This document shows, in pieces, positions 27,749 through 38,593 of a DNA stretch of 52,525 nucleotides. The notes below the pieces were generated by a model. That model had not been told where the DNA came from. It searched no databases and saw only the letters and a program-made list of their open reading frames with translations. The position numbers were made by a program, and so were the translations under genes. Origin of the DNA: JAWLGJ01 sp041685145 (GTDB lineage Bacteria > Pseudomonadota > Alphaproteobacteria > Rhodospirillales > Magnetospirillaceae); contig JAWLGJ010000022.1 of the NCBI GenBank assembly GCA_041685145.1, forward strand, positions 1 to 52,525, written 5' to 3'. Numbering within the stretch: the first letter of the stretch is position 1; every line of letters begins with the position of its first letter.

Positions 27749-30382
27749 ATGACCGGGCCCGCGAACCTGCCGACCGACGCCACGCCGATGATGGCCCAGT
27801 ATCTGGCCATCAAGCGCGCCCATGCGGACTGCCTGCTGTTCTACCGCATGGGCGATTTCTACGAATTGTTTTTCGACGACGCCGTGACGGCGGCGGCGGC
27901 GCTGGACATCGCGCTGACCAGGCGCGGCAAGCACGCCGGCGCCGACATTCCGATGTGCGGCGTGCCGGTGCACTCGCACGAGGCCTATCTGCAACGCCTC
28001 ATCCGTGCCGGCTTCAAGGTGGCGGTGTGCGAGCAGATGGAGGATCCGGCCGCCGCCAAGAAGCGCGGCGCCAAGGCGGTGGTGAAGCGCGAGGTGGTGC
28101 GCATCGTCACCCCCGGCACCATCACCGAGGACTCGCTGCTCGACGCCCGCGCCCACAACTACCTGGCGGCGTTGGCCGACGCCCAGGGCGGGCTGGGGCT
28201 GGCCTGGGTGGACATCTCCACCGGCGACTTCCATTTGCAGCCGCTGACCGACGGCGGCGTCGGCGCGGCGCTGGCGCGGCTGCGCCCCGGCGAGGTTCTG
28301 CTGCCCGAGCGCCTGCTGCAGCGCCAGGAGCTGTTCGAGACCCTGACGGAGTGGAAGCGGGCGTTGTCGCCGCTGCCGTCGGCGCGGTTCGACTCCGACA
28401 ATGCCCGCCGCCGCCTGGAGGCGCTCTATGGGGTGGCGCAACTGGACGGCTTCGGCGCCTTCAGCCGCGCCGAGCTTGCCGCCGGCGGGGCGCTGGTGGA
28501 TTACCTGGAGCTGACCCAGAAGGGCCGCCTGCCGCGGCTGGCGCCGCCGCGCCGCCTGGCGGATGGGGCGGTGATGGAGATCGACGCCGCCACCCGCCGC
28601 AACCTCGAACTCACCGAGACCCTGGGCGGCGAGCGGCGCGGCAGCCTGCTGGCGGCCATCGACCGCACGATCACCGGCGCCGGCGCGCGGCTGCTGGCGC
28701 AATGGCTGGCGGCGCCCCTGACCGACGCCGCCGCCATCAACCGGCGCCTCGACATGGTGCAGTACCTGGCCGAGCGCCACGGCCCGCGCGCGGCGCTGCG
28801 CGAGGCGCTGAAGCGCTGCCCCGACATCGAGCGGGCGTTGTCGCGCCTGGCGCTGGGGCGCGGCGGCCCGCGCGATCTGGCGGCGGTGCGCGACGCCCTC
28901 GCCCAGGCCCCGGCCCTGCGCAACGCGCTGGCCGCCGATGCCGCCGATCCGCCGCCGGCGGGGCTGGACGAGGCGGCGCGGGATCTGGGCGCCCACGAGC
29001 CGCTGGTCGAGCGGCTGGGCGGCGCCCTGGCGGCGGAGCTGCCGGCGCTGGCGCGCGACGGCGGCTTCATCGCCGCCGGCTACCACGCCGGCCTCGACGA
29101 GCTGCGCGGCCTGCGCGACGAGAGCCGCCGCCTGATCGCGGCGCTGCAGGCGCGCTATGTCGAGGCCACCGGCATCGCCTCGCTGAAGGTGCGCCACAAC
29201 AACGTGCTGGGCTATTACGTCGAGGTGCCGCCGAAGCAGGCCGAGCGCATGGGCGAGCCCTTCATCCACCGCCAGACCCTGGCCAGCGCCGTGCGCTACA
29301 CCAGCGTCGAGTTGTCCGGGCTGGAGGACCGCATCCGCGGCGCCGCCGACAAGGCGCTGGGGCTGGAGCAGGCGCTGTTCGCCGACCTCGTCGCCGAGGT
29401 GCTGGCCCGCGCCGACGCCGTCGCCGCCGCCGCCCGGGCGCTGGCGCTGCTGGACGTGGCGGCGGGCCTCGCCGAACTCGCCGCCGAGCGCGACTATTGC
29501 CGCCCGCTGGTCGAGGACGGCACCGCCTTCGCCGTCGAGGGCGGCCGCCATCCGGTGGTCGAGGCGGCGCTGGCGCCGGGGGCCTTCGTCGCCAATGACT
29601 GCGACGTCTCCGACGGGCGGCGCCTGTGGCTGGTCACCGGCCCCAACATGGCCGGCAAGAGCACCTTCCTGCGCCAGAACGCGCTGATCGCCGTGCTGGC
29701 GCAGATGGGATCCTTCGTGCCGGCGCGCAGCGCCCGTCTCGGCGTCGTCGACCGCCTGTTCAGCCGCGTCGGCGCCGCCGACGACCTGGCGCGGGGGCGC
29801 TCGACCTTCATGGTCGAGATGGTGGAAACGGCGGCCATCCTCAATCTCGCCGGGCCGCGGGCGCTGGTGATCCTGGACGAGATCGGCCGCGGCACCGCCA
29901 CCTTCGACGGGCTGTCCATCGCCTGGGCGGTGGTCGAGCACCTTCACGAGGTCAACCGCTGCCGGGCGCTGTTCGCCACCCATTATCACGAGCTGACCCA
30001 TCTCGCCGCCAGCTTGCCGCGGCTGGCCTGCCACACCATGCGGGTCAAGGAGTGGCAGGGCGAGGTGGTGTTCCTGCACGAGATCGGCCCCGGCGCCGCC
30101 GATCGGTCCTACGGCATCCACGTCGCCCGCCTCGCCGGCCTGCCGGCGGCGGTGATCGGCCGCGCCGAGGAGATTCTGCGCGAGATCGAGGCCGGCGAGC
30201 AGTCCTCGCGCCTGGCCCGCCTCGCCGCCGACCTGCCACTGTTCGCGGCCACGCGCCCGCCGGCGGCGGCGCCGCCGCCGGCGTCGGCGGCCGAGGAGCG
30301 CCTGCGGGCGATCAACCCGGACGAGCTGAGCCCACGCGCGGCGTTGGAGGTGCTTTACGAACTGCGCGCGCTGCTGCGCTGA
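27749..30382 (+). CDS. mutS: DNA mismatch repair protein MutS
   Basis: This 877-residue ATPase recognises mismatches and starts repair with MutL. The mismatch-reading motif is FYRMGDFYELFFDDA (residues about 31-45, containing the Phe-x-Glu wedge). The Walker A GPNMAGKS is at 631-638, Walker B is LVILDEIGRGTATFDG, and FATHYHELTHLA follows. A flexible Ala/Pro linker (ATRPPAAAPPPAS) precedes a C-terminal helical tail, SPRAALEVLYELRALL, likely for tetramerisation. It starts at the ATG at 27749. glnD and murJ are often nearby in related genomes; glnD is not in this window. Confidence 0.97.
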   Translation: MTGPANLPTDATPMMAQYLAIKRAHADCLLFYRMGDFYELFFDDAVTAAAALDIALTRRGKHAGADIPMCGVPVHSHEAYLQRLIRAGFKVAVCEQMEDPAAAKKRGAKAVVKREVVRIVTPGTITEDSLLDARAHNYLAALADAQGGLGLAWVDISTGDFHLQPLTDGGVGAALARLRPGEVLLPERLLQRQELFETLTEWKRALSPLPSARFDSDNARRRLEALYGVAQLDGFGAFSRAELAAGGALVDYLELTQKGRLPRLAPPRRLADGAVMEIDAATRRNLELTETLGGERRGSLLAAIDRTITGAGARLLAQWLAAPLTDAAAINRRLDMVQYLAERHGPRAALREALKRCPDIERALSRLALGRGGPRDLAAVRDALAQAPALRNALAADAADPPPAGLDEAARDLGAHEPLVERLGGALAAELPALARDGGFIAAGYHAGLDELRGLRDESRRLIAALQARYVEATGIASLKVRHNNVLGYYVEVPPKQAERMGEPFIHRQTLASAVRYTSVELSGLEDRIRGAADKALGLEQALFADLVAEVLARADAVAAAARALALLDVAAGLAELAAERDYCRPLVEDGTAFAVEGGRHPVVEAALAPGAFVANDCDVSDGRRLWLVTGPNMAGKSTFLRQNALIAVLAQMGSFVPARSARLGVVDRLFSRVGAADDLARGRSTFMVEMVETAAILNLAGPRALVILDEIGRGTATFDGLSIAWAVVEHLHEVNRCRALFATHYHELTHLAASLPRLACHTMRVKEWQGEVVFLHEIGPGAADRSYGIHVARLAGLPAAVIGRAEEILREIEAGEQSSRLARLAADLPLFAATRPPAAAPPPASAAEERLRAINPDELSPRAALEVLYELRALLR

Positions 30383-30397
30383 ATCGGGGGGGCGGGG

Positions 30398-31099
30398 CTA
30401 TTCGGCGCCGGTTGCCTTCAACGCGGCGCGGTACTGGTCCAGGCGCCGGATCGGTTCCAGGCCGTGCGGCAGGATGTAGCGCTCGCCCCGCAAGGAGTAT
30501 CCGGCCGAAGGCTCGATGCGGAACGGCACCGCGTACAGCGCCGTGGTGGCGGCGACGCCGGGCACCGGGCTGATGACCAGCCCCATCACCCGGCCCTCGA
30601 TGTCGATCATGGCGTCGGCGACGGTGCCGAACCGCTCCATGCCGCCGTGGACATAGACCGACCGTCCCATGAAGTCGCCCAGCCGGTGGCGGCCGTGCGG
30701 GGGCTGCTGGTTGCGCACGTCCCCGAAGCGGTCGCGGTAGGAGGCGATGCGGCCGGTGTCGAAGGGCAGCTTCACCAGGTCGGGCCGGGCCACCATCGCC
30801 TTGTCCCAGGGATAGGGAAACAGCGTGCGGCCGATGCCCAGCACCCCGCCGCCCTCGATGACCAGGCTGTCGATGCGGCCGTCGTCGGCGACCAGAAGGT
30901 CGCGCACCTGGCCGACATCGTTGGCGACGGAATCGACGACGCGGGCGCCGCCGATCATGCGCTTGGCGCTGAAAAACTCGTGCTGCTGCCGGTAGCCGCC
31001 GAAATCGAGCCGCAGATTCAAGCTGTCGCTGGCGGGAGCGGCGGGCGGCAGCGCCAGAAGCGCCGCCGCCAGGGCGGTAAGCAGAACGCCCTTGCGCAT
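30398..31099 (-). CDS. Secreted PRC-barrel domain protein
   Basis: This 233-residue protein has a clear signal peptide (MRKGVLLTALAAALLALPPA, cleavage probably after PASA-like residues near 24). Two PRC-barrel-like units follow: RMIGGARVVDSVANDVGQV with DLLVADDGRIDSLVIEGGG, and DFMGRSVYVHGGMERFGTV with DAMIDIEGRVMGLVISP. PRC barrels bind RNA or proteins in cytoplasmic members; exported versions occur in alphaproteobacteria with unknown partners. The start is the ATG at 31099; a 12-codon extension upstream is possible but would spoil the signal peptide. It converges on mutS with a 15-base gap. Confidence 0.82.
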   Translation of the reverse strand: MRKGVLLTALAAALLALPPAAPASDSLNLRLDFGGYRQQHEFFSAKRMIGGARVVDSVANDVGQVRDLLVADDGRIDSLVIEGGGVLGIGRTLFPYPWDKAMVARPDLVKLPFDTGRIASYRDRFGDVRNQQPPHGRHRLGDFMGRSVYVHGGMERFGTVADAMIDIEGRVMGLVISPVPGVAATTALYAVPFRIEPSAGYSLRGERYILPHGLEPIRRLDQYRAALKATGAE

Positions 31100-31177
31100 G
31101 TTCGCCCTCCCAGACGGGTTCTTTTTTTCGGGCACTCTACACGCGCGCCGATGAACGCCGGAGTAACGGCGCCGGGT

Positions 31178-33004
31178 TCAGGCGCTCTTGGCGGCGCGCA
31201 TCGCCTTCTTGCGCTCATGGGGGTCGAGCATCTTCTTGCGCAGCCGCACGTGGCGGGGGGTGACCTCGACCAGCTCGTCGTCCTGGATGTAGGACAGGGC
31301 GTCCTCCAGGCCCAGGCGCCGTGGCGGCGTCAGGCGCACGGCATCGTCCTTGCCGGAGGCGCGGATGTTGGTGAGCTGCTTGGCCTTCAGCGGGTTGACC
31401 TCCAGATCGGTGCCGCGGCTGTGCTCGCCGATGACCATGCCCTCATAGACCTCTTCGCCCGGGCCGATGAACAGCGGCCCGCGCTCCTCCAGGTTCCACA
31501 GGGCGTAGGGCACCGCCTTGCCGCCGCCGGTGGCGATCAGCACGCCGACGCGCCGGCCCTCGATGGCGCCCTTGAAGGGGGCGTAGCCATGAAACAGCCG
31601 GTTCATCACCCCGGTGCCGCGGGTGTCGGTCAGGAACTCGCCGTGATAGCCGATCAGCCCCCGCGACGGCGCCAGGAAGACGACGCGGGTCTTGCCGGCG
31701 CCGGAGGGGCGCATGGCGGTCATCTCGGCCTTGCGCAGGCTCAGCTTTTCGACCACCACGCCGGCGAACTCCTCGTCGACGTCGACGATGACCTCCTCGA
31801 TGGGCTCCAGGCGCTGGCCGCTGTCGGGGTCGGTGGTGAACAGCACGCGCGGGCGGCTGATGGACAGTTCATAACCCTCGCGGCGCATGGTCTCGATCAG
31901 CACGCCAAGCTGCAATTCGCCACGGCCGGCGACCTCGAAGGCGTCCTTTTCCTCGGTCTCGCGCACGCGGATGGCGACATTGCCCTCGGCCTCGCGGTGC
32001 AGGCGCTCGCCGATCATGCGCGAGGTGACCTTGTCGCCGTCGCGGCCGGCCAGCGGGCTGTCGTTGACGGCGAAGGTCATCGCCAGCGTCGGCGGGTCCA
32101 CCGGCTGCGCGGGCAGCGGCGCCGCCACCTCGGGCGCGGCGATGGTGTCGGCGACCGAACTGCGCGTCAGCCCGGCGATGGCGACGATGTCGCCGGCCTC
32201 GGCCGTCTCCACCGGCACCCGCTCCAGGCCGCGAAAGGCCAGCAGCTTGGTCAGGCGCGCCTGCTCCAGGGGCTCGCCCTCGCGCGCCAGGCCCTTGACG
32301 GTCATGTTCAGCCGCGCGCGGCCGGCATGGATGCGCCCCGTCAGCACACGGCCGAGATAGGGGTCGTATTCCAGGATGCTGGCCAGCATGGCGAAGGGGG
32401 CGTCGGGATCGGTCGCCGGCGCCGGCACATGCGCCAGGATCAGGTCGAACAGCGGCGTCAGGTCGCGGCGCTCGTCGTTCTCCAGGTCGGTGACCGCCCA
32501 GCCGTCGCGGCCCGAGGCGAACAGGGTGGGAAAATCGAGCTGCGCGTCGCTGGCCTCCAGGGCCGCGAACAGGTCGAAGATCTCGTCATGCACCTCGTGG
32601 GGGCGGGCGTCGGGGCGGTCGACCTTGTTGACCACGACGATGGGCTGGAGGCCCAGCGCCAGCGCCTTGCCGGTGACGAACTTGGTCTGCGGCAGCGGCC
32701 CCTCGGCGGCGTCGACCAGCAGGACGACGCCGTCCACCATGCTGAGGATGCGCTCGACCTCGCCGCCGAAATCGGCGTGGCCGGGGGTGTCGACGATGTT
32801 GACGCGGGTCTCGCCCCACAGCACCGAGGTGCACTTGGCCAGGATGGTGATGCCGCGCTCGCGCTCCAGGTCGTTGGAGTCGAGGGCGCGCTCGGCCACC
32901 TGCTGATGGGCGCGGAAGCTGCCGCTCTGGCGCAGCAGGGCGTCGACCAGGGTGGTTTTGCCGTGGTCGACATGGGCGATGATCGCGATGTTACGAAGGG
33001 TCAT
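31178..33004 (-). CDS. typA: Ribosome-associated GTPase TypA/BipA
   Basis: This 608-residue translational GTPase helps 50S assembly, especially in cold or stress. The G1 motif AHVDHGKTT is at residues 10-18, the switch region has ERGITILAKC, G3 is DTPGHADF, and G4 is NKVDRPDA. EF-G-like domains III and V follow, and the BipA-specific C-terminal part carries SRGLIGYHGEFLTDTRGTG. Its ATG shares one base with the stop of the adenosine-kinase-like gene (TAATG), so translation is coupled. The upstream open frame is antisense to that gene's coding strand usage and is not part of the protein. Confidence 0.96.
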   Translation of the reverse strand: MTLRNIAIIAHVDHGKTTLVDALLRQSGSFRAHQQVAERALDSNDLERERGITILAKCTSVLWGETRVNIVDTPGHADFGGEVERILSMVDGVVLLVDAAEGPLPQTKFVTGKALALGLQPIVVVNKVDRPDARPHEVHDEIFDLFAALEASDAQLDFPTLFASGRDGWAVTDLENDERRDLTPLFDLILAHVPAPATDPDAPFAMLASILEYDPYLGRVLTGRIHAGRARLNMTVKGLAREGEPLEQARLTKLLAFRGLERVPVETAEAGDIVAIAGLTRSSVADTIAAPEVAAPLPAQPVDPPTLAMTFAVNDSPLAGRDGDKVTSRMIGERLHREAEGNVAIRVRETEEKDAFEVAGRGELQLGVLIETMRREGYELSISRPRVLFTTDPDSGQRLEPIEEVIVDVDEEFAGVVVEKLSLRKAEMTAMRPSGAGKTRVVFLAPSRGLIGYHGEFLTDTRGTGVMNRLFHGYAPFKGAIEGRRVGVLIATGGGKAVPYALWNLEERGPLFIGPGEEVYEGMVIGEHSRGTDLEVNPLKAKQLTNIRASGKDDAVRLTPPRRLGLEDALSYIQDDELVEVTPRHVRLRKKMLDPHERKKAMRAAKSA

Positions 33005-34014
33005 TATGCCTTTACGCTGGCCTCGGGCAGCCGCTCCGCCACCAGCTCGGCGAGCGGGGCGTCGGGTCGGGCGCCGAAATGGCTGATGACTTCGGCCGCG
33101 GCGATGCTGCCGATCCGGGCGCATGTAGACATGTCGAGGCCCCGAGTCAAGCCATAGAGGAAGCCGGCGGCGTACATGTCGCCGGCGCCGGTGGTGTCGG
33201 CGACCTTGGCCACCGGCTCGGCGGGCACGGCGACGGTGTCTTCCTGCGTCACCACCACCGAGCCCTTTTCGCTGCGGGTCAGGGCGGCGATGCTGCAATG
33301 GCCGCGCACCTGGCGCACCGCCGCCTCGAAGTCGTCGGTCTGGTAGAGGGCGGTGATTTCGGCCTCGTTGGCGAACAGGATGTCGACGTGGTGGTCGACC
33401 AGCTCCAGGAAGGAGTCGCGGTGGCGGTCGACGCAGAACGGGTCCGACAACGACAGCGCCACCCGGCGCCCCGCGTCGTGGGCCAGGCGGGCCGCCTTGC
33501 GGAAGGCTTCCTTGGCGTGGGGCTCGTCCCACAGATAGCCTTCCAGATAGGTGACGCGGCTGGCGGCGACCAGCTCGGCGTCGACGTCGTCGGGGCCCAG
33601 CCGCGTGCAGGCGCCCAGAAAGGTCTGCATGGTGCGCTGCGCGTCCGGGGTCACCAGCACCAGGCAGCGCGCCGTGCGCGGCCCCTCCTCGGCCGGCGGC
33701 GTGCGGTAGGTGATGCCCACCGCCTGGATGTCGTGGCGGAAGATCGAGCCCAGCTCGTCGTTGCGCACCTTGCCGATGAAGGCGCCGCGCCCGCCCAGCG
33801 CCGCCAGCCCCGCCAGGGTGTTGGCCGCCGAGCCGCCCGACATCTCGACCCCCGGCCCCATGCCGGCATAGATCATTTCGGCGCGGGCCTCGTCCACCAG
33901 GGTCATGATGCCCTTGTGGACGCCCAGGGCTTCAAGCTGGTCGTCGGTGGCGTGGCTGAGGACGTCGACGATGGCGTTGCCGATGCCAACGACGTCGAAA
34001 CGGGTGTCCGGCAC
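33004..34014 (-). CDS. PfkB-family (adenosine-kinase-like) sugar or nucleoside kinase
   Basis: This 336-residue ribokinase-fold enzyme starts (M)PDTRFDVVGIGNAIVDVLSH. GGSAANTLAGLAALGGRGAFIGKV is the first PfkB signature region, and DTTGAGDMYAAGFLYGL the second, with the catalytic Asp. Close relatives are annotated as adenosine kinases in alphaproteobacteria; the substrate cannot be fixed by eye. The start is a GTG at 34014 with GGAGG five bases upstream; an earlier GTG at 34026 has no such site. It overlaps typA by one base. Confidence 0.9.
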   Translation of the reverse strand: MPDTRFDVVGIGNAIVDVLSHATDDQLEALGVHKGIMTLVDEARAEMIYAGMGPGVEMSGGSAANTLAGLAALGGRGAFIGKVRNDELGSIFRHDIQAVGITYRTPPAEEGPRTARCLVLVTPDAQRTMQTFLGACTRLGPDDVDAELVAASRVTYLEGYLWDEPHAKEAFRKAARLAHDAGRRVALSLSDPFCVDRHRDSFLELVDHHVDILFANEAEITALYQTDDFEAAVRQVRGHCSIAALTRSEKGSVVVTQEDTVAVPAEPVAKVADTTGAGDMYAAGFLYGLTRGLDMSTCARIGSIAAAEVISHFGARPDAPLAELVAERLPEASVKA

Positions 34015-34142
34015 GGTGCCCTCCACTCTCCCCCGGGTTTCGCTGTCGGCTGCGGCCGCAGTATAACCGGCGCAAGGCCGGCGACAATGGTAACTTTCCC
34101 CGCGCCGCCGCCGTGATCGCCCCACGACCTAGGACGCCGCCG

Positions 34143-34811
34143 ATGATCGCCGCCCTTTCACAAGCCGTTGCGCAACTCGCCGAGCCGCGCCTGCGCCGCC
34201 CCCTGTACAAGGCCCTGGCGGCGGCGGCGGCGCTGTTCGTCCTCCTGCACACGGGGCTGTGGTGGCTGCTGGCCGAGACGGCGCTGTTCAGCGGCTGGGC
34301 GGAGCGGGCGGTGGATCTGCTGGGCGGCCTGGCGGCCCTGGTCCTGAGCCTGATCCTGTTTCCCGGCGTGGTGTCGCTGACCCTGGGGCTGTTCCTGGAG
34401 GACGCCGCCGCGGCGGTCGAGGCGCGGCACTATCCCGACCTGCCGCCGGCGCGGGCGCAGCCGGTCCTGGAGGTGGTGGCGGTGACGCTGCGTTTCGCGG
34501 CGGCGGCGCTGGTGCTGAACGCGCTGGCCCTGCCGTTGTATCTGGTGCCGGGCGGCAATCTGGTCGTGTTCTACGGCCTCAACGGCTATCTTCTGGGGCG
34601 GGAGTACTACGAACTGGTGGCGCTGCGGCGCCTGGACGTCCGCGCGGCGCGCGGGCTGCGTCAGGCCCATCGCGGCCGCGTATGGCTGGCGGGGGTGGCC
34701 ATTACCTTCCTGTTGGCGCTGCCCTTGGTCAACCTGGCGGCGCCGGTGGTCGCGGTGGCCTTCATGCTCCATCTGTTCGAGGCGTTGCGGCGCCGCCCCG
34801 CGGCGATATAA
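34143..34811 (+). CDS. EI24/CysZ-like multi-pass membrane protein
   Basis: This 222-residue protein has four to six hydrophobic segments and the EI24-domain pattern: an early WWLLAETALF, a conserved GREYYELVALRRL (about residues 149-161) and a closing AAPVVAVAFMLHLFEAL. Family members include the sulfate transporter CysZ, but most bacterial homologs of this size have no known substrate. The ATG at 34143 has AGGA eight bases upstream; a GTG at 34113 is possible but weaker. It precedes bactofilin on the same strand, 51 bases away. Confidence 0.84.
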   Translation: MIAALSQAVAQLAEPRLRRPLYKALAAAAALFVLLHTGLWWLLAETALFSGWAERAVDLLGGLAALVLSLILFPGVVSLTLGLFLEDAAAAVEARHYPDLPPARAQPVLEVVAVTLRFAAAALVLNALALPLYLVPGGNLVVFYGLNGYLLGREYYELVALRRLDVRAARGLRQAHRGRVWLAGVAITFLLALPLVNLAAPVVAVAFMLHLFEALRRRPAAI

Positions 34812-34862
34812 TCCGGGACGTCGGTTCGGCACCACTCCGTCCTAGGAAAGGCACGCGATCGC

Positions 34863-35558
34863 ATGTTTCGCCGCAAGAAGCCCGCAAGCGACTTGAACCG
34901 CACCCCGCCCCGCGCCCCCGACTCCCGCGCCGAGTCCCGCGGATCGGAACCCCGCGCTCCCGAGCCCAGCGCGGCGGCCGGCGCCGGCGAGGACAAGCCC
35001 GCACCGCCGCACCGGCTGCCGCCGGCGCCGCCGGCGCGCGCCGACATCACGCCGCGGCGGCCGGTGGACAGTCCCGGCCATCCCCGCCGCACCGCCTACG
35101 CCACCGCCACCTATTCCGCCGCCGCCACCGGGCCGCAGGGCGAAGGCAAGAAGTTGATCGTCGGCCGCGACATCTCGCTGTCGGGCAACATCGCCGCCTG
35201 CGAGAAGCTGATCGTCGAAGGCACGGTCGAGGCCGACGTCTTCGACGCCCAGATTATCGAGGTGGCGGAAACCGGCACCTTCCGCGGCAACGCCGAACTG
35301 GAGGAGGCCGACATCAGCGGCCGCTTCGAGGGCGGCCTGACGGTGCGCAACGAGCTGCGCATCCGCTCCACCGGCGTCGTGCAGGGTACCATTCGCTATG
35401 CGCGGCTGGTCGTCGAGGGCGGCGGCCGTTTGGTGGGCGGCGTCGAGGTTCTTGGCGAGGAGGCCGAGGCACCGGCGGAGGCCGAGCACCCCGAGGCGCC
35501 GCGCAGCGAGGAGGCGCCGCCACCGCCGCCCGCCGAGGCCGAGCCGGACACCGAGTGA
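34863..35558 (+). CDS. Bactofilin
   Basis: This 231-residue cytoskeletal protein has a bactofilin (DUF583) core at about residues 97-198, a right-handed beta-helix made of repeats such as IVGRDISLSGNIAACEKLIV, EGTVEADVFDAQIIEVAETG, TFRGNAELEEADISGRFEGG and VVQGTIRYARLVVEGGG. The long N-terminal tail is Pro/Arg-rich and disordered, and the C-terminal tail is Glu/Ala/Pro-rich. Bactofilins polymerise without nucleotide and organise cell-wall synthesis or chromosome attachment. It is followed 16 bases later by a lipoprotein gene on the same strand. Confidence 0.93.
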   Translation: MFRRKKPASDLNRTPPRAPDSRAESRGSEPRAPEPSAAAGAGEDKPAPPHRLPPAPPARADITPRRPVDSPGHPRRTAYATATYSAAATGPQGEGKKLIVGRDISLSGNIAACEKLIVEGTVEADVFDAQIIEVAETGTFRGNAELEEADISGRFEGGLTVRNELRIRSTGVVQGTIRYARLVVEGGGRLVGGVEVLGEEAEAPAEAEHPEAPRSEEAPPPPPAEAEPDTE

Positions 35559-35574
35559 ACGGAGCGTCCGCGCG

Positions 35575-36045
35575 ATGAGGGGCGGTGGGCGCATCGCGGC
35601 GCTGATGGCGGCCGGGCTGGTGCTGGCCGGCTGCGGCACCACCACCACAACCGCCACCACCGGCGAGTCGGCCCCGGCACCGGGGCCCGTCGCCGGCTAT
35701 GGCCCCGCGCCGCCGCCGATGCGGGCGGAACCCGCCGCGCTGGCGCCCTCGCTGCCGCGTCCGTTGCGGCCCGGCCTGCCCGATGACCTGGCGCGGCTGC
35801 GCGGCATGGACGCCGCCGCGGTGCGGGCGGCGCTGGGCGAACCGACGCTGCTGCGGCGCGATATCGGCGCGCGGGTGTGGCAGTATTTCGGCCGCGACTG
35901 CGTCCTGGACGTGTTCCTGTACCCCGACGACGGGGTCTGGCGGGTGCTGCACCACCATCTGCGCGGCACGGCCGCCGCCACCGTCAGCCGCGAGTGCCTG
36001 CAGCAGTCGCCGCGCGGCCTGCACCCCATCCTGCGCCAGGGCTGA
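35575..36045 (+). CDS. Putative outer-envelope lipoprotein
   Basis: This 156-residue protein begins with a lipoprotein signal: a hydrophobic stretch from residue 7 and the lipobox LAGC with Cys20 as the lipidation site. A Thr- and Pro-rich linker follows. The C-terminal half contains LARLRGMDAAAVRAALGEP, VWQYFGRDCVLDVFLYPDD and SRECLQQ; this resembles a SmpA/BamE-like small fold (about residues 70-150) with two cysteines that could pair. No function is known. It lies directly after bactofilin, suggesting a shared envelope role, and converges with DUF3501. Confidence 0.8.
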   Translation: MRGGGRIAALMAAGLVLAGCGTTTTTATTGESAPAPGPVAGYGPAPPPMRAEPAALAPSLPRPLRPGLPDDLARLRGMDAAAVRAALGEPTLLRRDIGARVWQYFGRDCVLDVFLYPDDGVWRVLHHHLRGTAAATVSRECLQQSPRGLHPILRQG

Positions 36046-36065
36046 CGCCGCCCCGGCGGCGGGCG

Positions 36066-36653
36066 CTACACCTCGAAGTCCTGCGCCAGCGCCGCGCGCA
36101 CCTCGACCGGGAGGACGGTCATGTGCTGGTACTGGGGATGCGCGACGCCGAGGACGATGTCGCGGCCCGGCTGGCGGAACAGCTCGATCTGCTCGGGCGT
36201 GAAGGGGAAGTGCAGGAAGTGCACCGACGAGGTCTTGCCGTCGGCGGTGGTGCGCTCGACGTCCTCTTCGGGGCGGCCGGTGACCACCTGGCCATCGACG
36301 GCGATGGTCACCGTCTCCTCGATGCCGCCCAGCCGCGCCAGCGTCTCCTGGCGGCGCTTTTCGTTTTCGATCTCGATCATCATGGTGGCGACGAGTTCGC
36401 GCCCCTGCGGAATCAAGGGGTTGTAGGCGGCCAGTTCGCCGGGGATCTGCTCGTCGCCGCCGCGCTCGATGTAGAGCATCTCCATCACCTGGCTCCACAT
36501 CGTCTCGTAGTTCTCGAAATAGAGCGTGACGAAGGGGCCGACGTCGAGGCGGCGCAGCCGCTTCATCTCCACCAGCCGGCGGCGGTGGTCGTCGCGGATG
36601 CGGATATAGTCCTCGATGGGCAGCAGGTCGTCCCTGGTGATGACCTTCTTCAC
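36066..36653 (-). CDS. DUF3501 family protein
   Basis: This 195-residue protein belongs to DUF3501: ITRDDLLPIEDYIRIRDDHR near the start, LDVGPFVTLYFENYETMWSQ in the middle, and VHFLHFPFTPEQIELF late. The family has no proven function but often neighbours rubrerythrin and a heterodisulfide-reductase-like protein, as here. The start is a GTG at 36653 (VKKVITRDD) with GGAGGT six bases upstream; an ATG at 36671 would overlap the ribosome site and lacks one of its own. It is 22 bases after the Fe-S protein gene in the same operon. Confidence 0.86.
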   Translation of the reverse strand: MKKVITRDDLLPIEDYIRIRDDHRRRLVEMKRLRRLDVGPFVTLYFENYETMWSQVMEMLYIERGGDEQIPGELAAYNPLIPQGRELVATMMIEIENEKRRQETLARLGGIEETVTIAVDGQVVTGRPEEDVERTTADGKTSSVHFLHFPFTPEQIELFRQPGRDIVLGVAHPQYQHMTVLPVEVRAALAQDFEV

Positions 36654-36675
36654 GGGCACACCTCCGATCATTGGG

Positions 36676-38013
<1,338 letters not shown>

Positions 38014-38075
38014 GACTCCCTCCGCGGCAGGAAAACGGGCGCCGGGCGTCGCTGCGGGCGCCCGGCGCCGGCGCC

Positions 38076-38504
38076 TCAGGCCGATTCCTTGAGGGCGTCG
38101 AGCGCCTTCTGGAAGCGGCCGGCATGGGAGCGCTCGGCCTTGGCCAGGGTCTCGAACCAGTCGGCGATCTCGTCGAAGCCCTCGTCGCGGGCGGTGCGGG
38201 CCATGCCCGGATACATGTCGGTATATTCGTGAGTCTCGCCGGCCACCGCCGCCTTGAGATTCTCCTCGGTGCCGCCGATGGGCTCGCCGGTGGCGGGGTC
38301 GCCGACCTCTTCGAGGAATTCGAGATGCCCGAAGGCATGGCCGGTCTCGCCTTCGGCGGTGGATCGGAACAGGGCCGACACGTCGTTGTGGCCCTCGATG
38401 TCGGCCTTCTGGGCGAAGTAGAGATAGCGGCGGTTGGCCTGCGATTCGCCGGCGAAGGCGGCCTTCAGGTTCTCTTCGGTCTTGCTTCCCTTCAACGACG
38501 CCAT
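38076..38504 (-). CDS. Rubrerythrin (no rubredoxin tail)
   Basis: This 142-residue ferritin-like di-iron protein shows E20, E53 and H56 in the first helix pair (FAGESQANRRY, EGETGHAFGH) and E90, E124 and H127 in the second (VAGETHEYTDMYP, AKAERSHAGRF). ENLKAA-AGE occurs twice, reflecting the internal duplication of the four-helix bundle. The rubredoxin domain of classical rubrerythrin is absent, so electrons must come from another protein, plausibly the Fe-S protein next door. The family reduces hydrogen peroxide. The ATG at 38504 has GGAGGG before it. Confidence 0.92.
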   Translation of the reverse strand: MASLKGSKTEENLKAAFAGESQANRRYLYFAQKADIEGHNDVSALFRSTAEGETGHAFGHLEFLEEVGDPATGEPIGGTEENLKAAVAGETHEYTDMYPGMARTARDEGFDEIADWFETLAKAERSHAGRFQKALDALKESA

Positions 38505-38561
38505 GACACCCTCCGATTGCATTGCTGGTGATGGTTCGCGCCGGGGCGCGACCTGGGACTG

Positions 38562-38590
38562 ATGATGGGTCGCCGCCGGCGCCCTGTCAA
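38562..38590 (-). promoter_or_regulatory. Candidate promoter of the rubrerythrin operon
   Basis: On the minus strand a perfect -35 TTGACA (38585-38590) is followed after 17 bases by CATCAT (38562-38567), matching four of six -10 positions. It lies 58 bases before the rubrerythrin ATG. A possible Irr half-site lies just upstream of the -35. Confidence 0.5.
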
Positions 38591-38593
38591 CAG